A stretch of 54,507 nt of DNA from Bigelowiella natans CCMP2755 (lineage: Eukaryota > Cercozoa > Chlorarachniophyceae): assembly GCA_000320545.1 (NCBI GenBank), contig ADNK01002770.1:15001-69507 (forward strand), given 5' to 3'. Both the position numbers and the translations under genes were made by a program. Positions 49,400-54,507 of this stretch are shown in pieces; the stretch's first letter is position 1, and each line of letters opens with the position of its first letter. The notes beneath the pieces were generated by a model. That model made no database searches. It was not told the DNA's origin and saw only the letters and a program-made list of their open reading frames with translations.

Positions 49400-50420
49400 C
49401 AATAAGCGATGCGATGTACTAGCATAGATCGACGATTTGTAATCGAGCTTCGAATTGTTTCTTGCTATGATTGCAGCTTCTGTGACCATGTTTATGGTTT
49501 AATCTAGTGATGTATCCTACGCACTTGGCCTCCGCATTTCTATCGTCAGTGATGTAGTATGTCTAGACGTATGAGCTGCTATGTGAATGCTGTCTAGCTG
49601 TGTACATGCTGTCACACACTAGCACATGTAAATGATCTGATAGCACACATATAGACATGCTTATGCATTGCGATTACATTAGTAGCTCAGATGATTCGAT
49701 CTAGCTAGCGATTCATGTTTATTTGGCCAATAACGATAGATCGACTGCATGAAATCATCATATCAGACACGCATGTGCGTTCGCGCTAGATGTGCGCTAT
49801 ACGTGAACATTGCTAGATAGCTAGATGTAGCCTAGCAGCAGATGACTGCTACTTGTGTGGGCCCTGCAGGTCTAGAGGTCCCAACACCTAGATGCGTGCA
49901 GCGTGTACAGGCGTGAAGTATAGAAGCACATGAACCATTTTTTGTGGGTGCAAATAAAAACGCACATATGCTCTTTTCATGTCCATCCACAGCTAGATTA
50001 GACCTATCTAGCTATAGAGACAGCACATGCACCAAAATATAGCTAGCTCTAGAGCTGAAGCTATATAGCTGCTGGATGTCTCTGATTACTTGCTGGCTGT
50101 AATATGTAATGTGCGCAAAGCTAAGAAACTTTTCTCCAGTTCGTATCTGACTGCTTCTAGCTAGCTAGATTTCTTGCGCGCGCGTAGCTAATCTAGCTAT
50201 GCGCGTGCATAACTGATCTAGTGATGCAACACGTTGCATGGAACGAACCGTGCAGACAGCGGACGCATTACGTGCTGTCATGGAAGCTGCTAGTGCCATG
50301 TCGTGTAGCAAATCTATATGAGCGAAATATTACTAACTTAAGACCAAACTGCAAGAGCAAATGTTTCTAGCTCAAAAATACTATACGGTAAATCAAGATG
50401 AAAAACTGGACTGTGCTAAA
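49400..50420. repeat. CTAG/GCATGC-rich intergenic island 4
   Basis: This 1-kb gene-free stretch is full of CTAG, TAGCTA, GCTAGC, CATGC and GATCTAG words (for example 49980-50070 and 50155-50225). It lies between the 3' ends of the plus-strand gene ending at 49213 and the minus-strand ArfGAP gene ending at 50626. Confidence 0.8.
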
Positions 50421-50625
50421 AGTAATCACGCTTGCCCCTAATCTAGACACTCACTGATTGTATTTTGTTCAATGAAAAGTACATTAACGGCGGAATGGCT
50501 AATGCAGAGGGCGCAAGAAGATTTACTCTGATGTACTCCAAACACAGATACTGCAATCAAATTTTTTTTCCGGCGACCTTTTCTGAATATGTTTACCCAT
50601 CTCGTTGCATAATCGGTATTCGCCG

Positions 50626-51888
50626 TTAAAAGAAGTTCATAATATTGTTAGCGTCCTGCTGTTGCTGTTGTTGCTGTTGCTGCTGCCGCTGCTGCATCAG
50701 CTGTTGCTGTTGGAACGCGGTGTTCTGTTGCTGCAATTGCCACGTTTGATTAGCCATTTGCTGTTGTTGCTGCTGCGGTGCATAAGCTTGTTGGCTGTAT
50801 GCCCCTCCCCCGTACTGCTGATATTGCTGCTGCTGCTGCTGCTGCGGATATCCTGTCGCCCCCTGTGCAAACGGGTTTACCCCCCCTCTTTGCTGGTTCA
50901 TGAATGGATTATGACTGGCTTGGGCTGGCATTCCTCCACCATACGCGCGCTGTGTACCATACGCAGTTTGGCCCGTCCCGTACCCACCCCCGAACCCTCC
51001 ACCGTATTGTGCTTGTTGCTGTTGCGGCTGCTGCTGAGGGGCCGGGTTCTCGAACATGGCCATAATGTCGTTGGTAGTTTTTTCGCTCACAAGGTTCTTA
51101 GCCTCCACAGGCTTTCCTGGTTGACTGACAGGTTGGGCAGGTTGTTGCGTTTTTGCGTCGCTGTTCCCCTCATCCACCGAGAGAATACCGAATAAGTCCG
51201 TGAGTCCGCCATTCGATTTTTGAGCTTCGGAAGGTGGAGCGGCGCTTGCCTGTGCTGTCTCCCCCGCAGGGAATGCCACCTCTTCAACATCTTGTTTAGC
51301 TTTCTTTTTGTCTTTCCTTTTCTTCTTCTTATCCTTCTTGTCCTTTTTCTTCTTCTTCTTTCCCCCATCTGCCATCTCAGGGACGGGAGCTACCTTGGAG
51401 GGGTTCTGCAGGTCGATCGTCGCGCCCTTTCGAATCCATTCACCATTTACGTACTTTCTGTTCACAAACTTCGCCCGGTTCGTGATGGACCAGCTCATCT
51501 TGCGCTTGTCGGATGTCTCCAGTTTGTACTCGAGGTCATCGTTAACTTTGGCGTTTCCTCGCTGCTCGAGGGTGGTGATCCATTGCTCGTCCACCTCCGT
51601 AGTGTCAACTGTCACAATGGTAGTTCCCAGTACCTTTTCATGTGCGCCACTGCAGAGCAGACAAAGGTAGACGCCCCACTGGACGTCGATGTAGCGAGGG
51701 TTGTGTTCTCTACAATCAGCACATCTCTTGTTCCCAGATTGTGTTGACATGCGCCGAAGCGTGTCCTGAAACTTCTCGAGACGCTCCTTAAGCTCAAGAT
51801 ACTCCTCATCCGTGAGAGTAGAAGTGTCAGCCGGTTTTTGTGACCTACGGCTTCGTGAGTTGCTGGTGGGGGGGGGGTTGCCAAGCAT
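50626..51888 (-). CDS. ArfGAP-fold protein with NPF motifs and poly-Q tail; arginine finger missing
   Basis: A single exon of 420 residues. After a Ser/Arg-rich start and a helix (DEEYLELKERLEKF), an ArfGAP zinc finger is present: CADC, 16 residues, then CLLC, in the exact C-x2-C-x16-C-x2-C spacing, with W at the normal place. The family's SGxHRxLG motif, whose Arg is the catalytic finger acting on Arf-GTP, reads SGAHEKVLG here, so Glu replaces Arg. A lysine-rich stretch (KKKKKKDKKDKKKKRKDKKK), a TDLFGIL helix, two NPF tripeptides (SHNPF, VNPF: EH-domain ligands) and long Q tracts follow. The layout resembles SMAP or AGFG-type coat adaptors at the Golgi or endosome. It is probably an Arf-binding or clathrin-coat scaffold without GAP activity. 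Confidence 0.85.
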   Translation of the reverse strand: MLGNPPPTSNSRSRRSQKPADTSTLTDEEYLELKERLEKFQDTLRRMSTQSGNKRCADCREHNPRYIDVQWGVYLCLLCSGAHEKVLGTTIVTVDTTEVDEQWITTLEQRGNAKVNDDLEYKLETSDKRKMSWSITNRAKFVNRKYVNGEWIRKGATIDLQNPSKVAPVPEMADGGKKKKKKDKKDKKKKRKDKKKAKQDVEEVAFPAGETAQASAAPPSEAQKSNGGLTDLFGILSVDEGNSDAKTQQPAQPVSQPGKPVEAKNLVSEKTTNDIMAMFENPAPQQQPQQQQAQYGGGFGGGYGTGQTAYGTQRAYGGGMPAQASHNPFMNQQRGGVNPFAQGATGYPQQQQQQQYQQYGGGAYSQQAYAPQQQQQQMANQTWQLQQQNTAFQQQQLMQQRQQQQQQQQQQDANNIMNFF

Positions 51889-52020
51889 CTTGCCTCTAAA
51901 ATCTAACGATTGTACGGAGGAAGTAGAATCTGTGTCTGGGCGCCTTAAGAATTACGGAAAGAAAATTCAGATGTGGTCACGATGAAGATATCAGTTAGAG
52001 GAAGGAAGCATCTCGTTTTT

Positions 52021-52155
52021 CTAATTGGCAGCACGAGACTTAATAAGAGATTTTACATATTTCACTGAGAGTACATCCAAAATATCTTGCCGATATTCTT
52101 CATCCAGATTCTGAGTGACTACCACTGAAGTCGGTTGTCGCAGAGCGCTAATGCC
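52021..52155 (-). CDS. Last exon of an unrecognised minus-strand gene
   Basis: An exon of 45 codons after a CAG acceptor starts GISALRQPTSVVVTQNLDEE and ends VKYVKSLIKSRAAN, then TAG at 52023-52021. Codon composition is clearly coding. The upstream exon may lie in 52207-52572, where a 121-codon minus frame (RLVGYPRVADQGAINTPKK, GRTVLVLHFIDSS) is open, but I found no donor that joins in phase, and that frame would overlap the start of the plus-strand gene at 52481. Confidence 0.5.
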   Translation of the reverse strand, partial: GISALRQPTSVVVTQNLDEEYRQDILDVLSVKYVKSLIKSRAAN

Positions 52156-52480
52156 CTGTAATGTTGACATAAGAAGGAATCTACGGAGCGACAGTTTTAC
52201 AGGGCACTAGTACAAAAGATTGGACGTTTGAGGATGTCGTTCATAAAAAACGCCTTTTCTTTTCAGGCAATAAAACTGTTGGATCAACATCGCATTTTTC
52301 AAATTTGAACTGTCAATGAAATGAAGGACAAGCACGGTTCGCCCCTTCCCGTTGCTCCCCCTCCTGTCCCCACTCCCAGAAAGGGGCGCGTATAGATTTG
52401 TAGCGTCTACTTTTTTTGGAGTGTTTATGGCCCCCTGATCAGCTACACGTGGATATCCAACCAGGCGTATAGGTTCTGCG

Positions 52481-53808
52481 ATGTTTTCCACGGCTCGGGC
52501 GAAGCTGTTAGCTTGCTTGTGGGCCTTGGCCGGGACAATCGCATGCGCTGAAGGCATCGAACAGGGAGACAACGTACAGAACTATATGCGACTTGTTTTG
52601 TTAGGAAGATTCAGTAAGATAGTATCAATTTTCCGATTAATTTGTGTCGTTTACCATCCTTGATAATGTTCATCATCACCGCGAAAAGGAGGCTCGCATC
52701 CCTGCAGCAAAAGAACTGAGAATCGACGGACTAGATCCATCAAGATACGCTCAACCCTGGCAGGTTAAGCTATGTTTTCGTACGAAAATAATGCGTGCTT
52801 TTCTGCGGTCGTTAAAAGCAAAATCTTCATCTTCCGCTTATTCCGGAGAGCGCACCAGTATAGGCGCCCCTGTTTCATTTCCGACATAGTTTGCATTAGT
52901 TTCCATTTAGAGATAAGCCATTTTATTTTGTGCTGCATAACAACGCACGTGCCGAACAATATTTGAGAGAATACTCCCCCTCCGACGCCCCCCCCCCCCT
53001 TTCTAAATCGTCTGCCGCTTCTGAACAGGTGGGGCTCATACTGGCATTAGACAACCCGAATCCAATTCTCAGGTACGTGTCAAATGATTACCCTTTTCTA
53101 TTCTTAGAGTGAACTATTACGCACACAATATTGGAAGAGGAATGGATCACTCCATAAACCCTCAGCTGTATTTCGCTTTACTTTTACGTCGCTGCTCCAT
53201 TAGCTGGTCCCTCCCCCCGCCGAGCTATCAAAGCCGCGGGTATCTTGTAAATCGGACGCGAGTCGTTTTCCAAGACGCGCTGGGAAAGGTGCTGCACACG
53301 TTCCGGGCTTTGGGCGATAAAATAGATGGTTGATCCCAGGGTGTGAGCGTCGCGCTAATTAGCGACAGCGCTTCGAATATATTACAGCCGCACTCTACCC
53401 CCATCCCGCTCCGCTTTCCCTTCCCCCTCCCCTGCATGCGGGTCTGCCTCGTACACCCAGATAGGCACGCCAGCATTCGGTCACTAGCTTGTGTTATACC
53501 ATAGGTGCTATGGATCCATTCCACGCCGCATCAGGAAGAAAAGGAGCTCGGGGCATATCTCCGATATGATGGTCCTCCTCTTACCGCAGGTTCTTTGGCA
53601 ACTTAAGTCGTATCCTTCTTCTAATCTTTAGCAACCCTGATCCCCCCCCCCCCCCCTCCCTAAATCTCCTCCCATAATTTCCTCCGTATCATAAAATATC
53701 TCAACCGTCCGCATTGTGTGTCTTAGGCGCTGCCTATTGCTACACGGTTTGGTGGGAGAGGTGGATATTTTGAGCTGATCTTGTTGAAGAAGAGTCACTA
53801 TTGCCCTC
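52481..53808 (+). CDS. Secreted or lumenal protein, multi-exon, unrecognised
   Basis: ATG at 52481 starts a clean signal peptide (AKLLACLWALAGTIACAEG) ending at a GTACAG donor at 52574. Plus-strand exons follow: about 52691-52762 (KELRIDGLDPSRYAQPW), 53030-53072 (VGLILALDNPNPILR), 53109 onward (NYYAHNIGRGMDHSINPQLY; then SRGYLVNRTRVVFQDALGK to about 53287), about 53536-53588 (EEKELGAYLRYDGPPLTA) and about 53728-53808 (IATRFGGRGGYFELILLKK ... GKWLAH). Phases agree through the first four joins. The gene may continue toward the window edge (plus frames at 53900-54290). I recognise no family. N-glycosylation-type NRT is present. Confidence 0.5.
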
Positions 53809-54159
53809 CAACAGAGGGGAAATGGCTTGCGCATGTGTTTTTCTAATAAAATGTGTATGTGTTTCTTTCAGCACGCACGCACACACACACACACAAATCG
53901 TATTTCCCAATCGATGTATACGCAATACTCAACTCGCCTTCCGCAACTTCGATCAGCGCAAACGGTATATGGTCCCCCCCCTCGGAACCAGCCTGTTTTG
54001 AGATGGGATTGCATCCCGGAGAGAGGACGCAGCCTCCATCTACACCGCGCCACGCCAAAGATCAGCGAACCAACGAGGCGGCAGACAAACAAGGAGCAAC
54101 CCATGCGGGGGGGGGAGGCGATCAAGCAGACCTGGAAAAGGTTGATTGCAACCAATAGA

Positions 54160-54507
54160 AATTTTGGCTGCGACCCGATGTTACTAGTATATATTTTAAT
54201 CATATACGTTGCGCACCAAACTATCACCAGTCAGAACATCCAATTGGTTTTCGGACCGAGGCAGATAGTTGTCTTTGTTAAATATAAACATATATCGGAA
54301 GAATAAGCCGTTTCGTGAGAGAACGAACGCATCGTTGAGAATTGGCATTATTATTATTTTTTTTTTTTTCAATGGATGGCTATGCAGAATTGGTTGCCGT
54401 CCTCATGGATAGGTATACCCCTCCCCGCCAAAAACCCCCCCCCCGGGCCCCCGGGGGAAATCGGGCCTTATGTGAGTCCTAAGCTCACGTCGAGTGGGGG
54501 AAGGTCG
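54160..54507. other. Window edge with homopolymer runs
   Basis: No gene is supported here. The stretch 54418-54460 is a string of C and G homopolymers (runs of 8-11), which suggests low assembly quality at a contig end. Confidence 0.5.

Noticed and set aside
1-54507. CRISPR arrays, insertion sequences, transposons, integrated virus
   Set aside because: No direct repeats with unique spacers, no transposase, reverse transcriptase or integrase frames, and no terminal inverted repeats were seen.

Overview
The window is nuclear DNA from a unicellular or otherwise simple eukaryote. Coding is split into many short exons (often 40-150 nt) with GT..AG borders. Introns carry C-rich pyrimidine tracts and (TA)n, (CT)n and (GT)n microsatellites. 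There are no operons, Shine-Dalgarno sites or prokaryotic genes. I cannot name the species; intron density, KLC-type TPRs and a STRA6-like protein fit a protist such as a rhizarian or stramenopile, but that is inference. Exon coordinates below were read by hand from splice signals and reading-phase agreement. They are models, not transcripts.

Layout, left to right: the 3' part of an unrecognised minus-strand gene (94-1513); a pepsin-type aspartic protease (minus, 2380-4011); sharing a 386-bp divergent spacer, a very fragmented plus-strand gene for a signal-anchored acidic/basic protein (4398-15678); a CTAG/GCATGC-rich intergenic island (about 15.88-16.99 kb); a SERF/4F5-family gene (minus, 17124-18448); a small minus gene (20361-21010); a second island (21.06-21.72 kb); several plus-strand exons of unrecognised genes (22.36-26.03 kb); minus-strand exons at 26.3-26.9 kb.

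The next part holds a large plus-strand multi-pass membrane protein whose C-terminus resembles the STRA6 retinol-transporter family (27405-36718), then a plus-strand leucine-rich-repeat gene (36988-39683), and a third island. Two adjacent minus-strand genes form an NLR-like pair: NB-ARC plus eleven near-identical 44-residue TPRs (40878-44508), and SAM-CHAT(caspase-like)-P-loop (44824-48058). Both were assembled with all splice phases agreeing.

The right end holds a small intronless membrane-anchored protein (48617-49213), a fourth island, a single-exon ArfGAP-fold gene with NPF and poly-Q tail that lacks the usual arginine finger (50626-51888), the last exon of another minus gene (52021-52155), and a plus-strand secreted-protein gene starting at 52481. 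The last 90 bases are homopolymer-rich and look like a contig edge.

The most interesting items are the SAM-CHAT-STAND / NB-ARC-TPR gene pair, which looks like an innate-immunity or regulated-death module built from parts better known in bacteria and fungi, and the CTAG-rich islands that sit mainly where genes converge.
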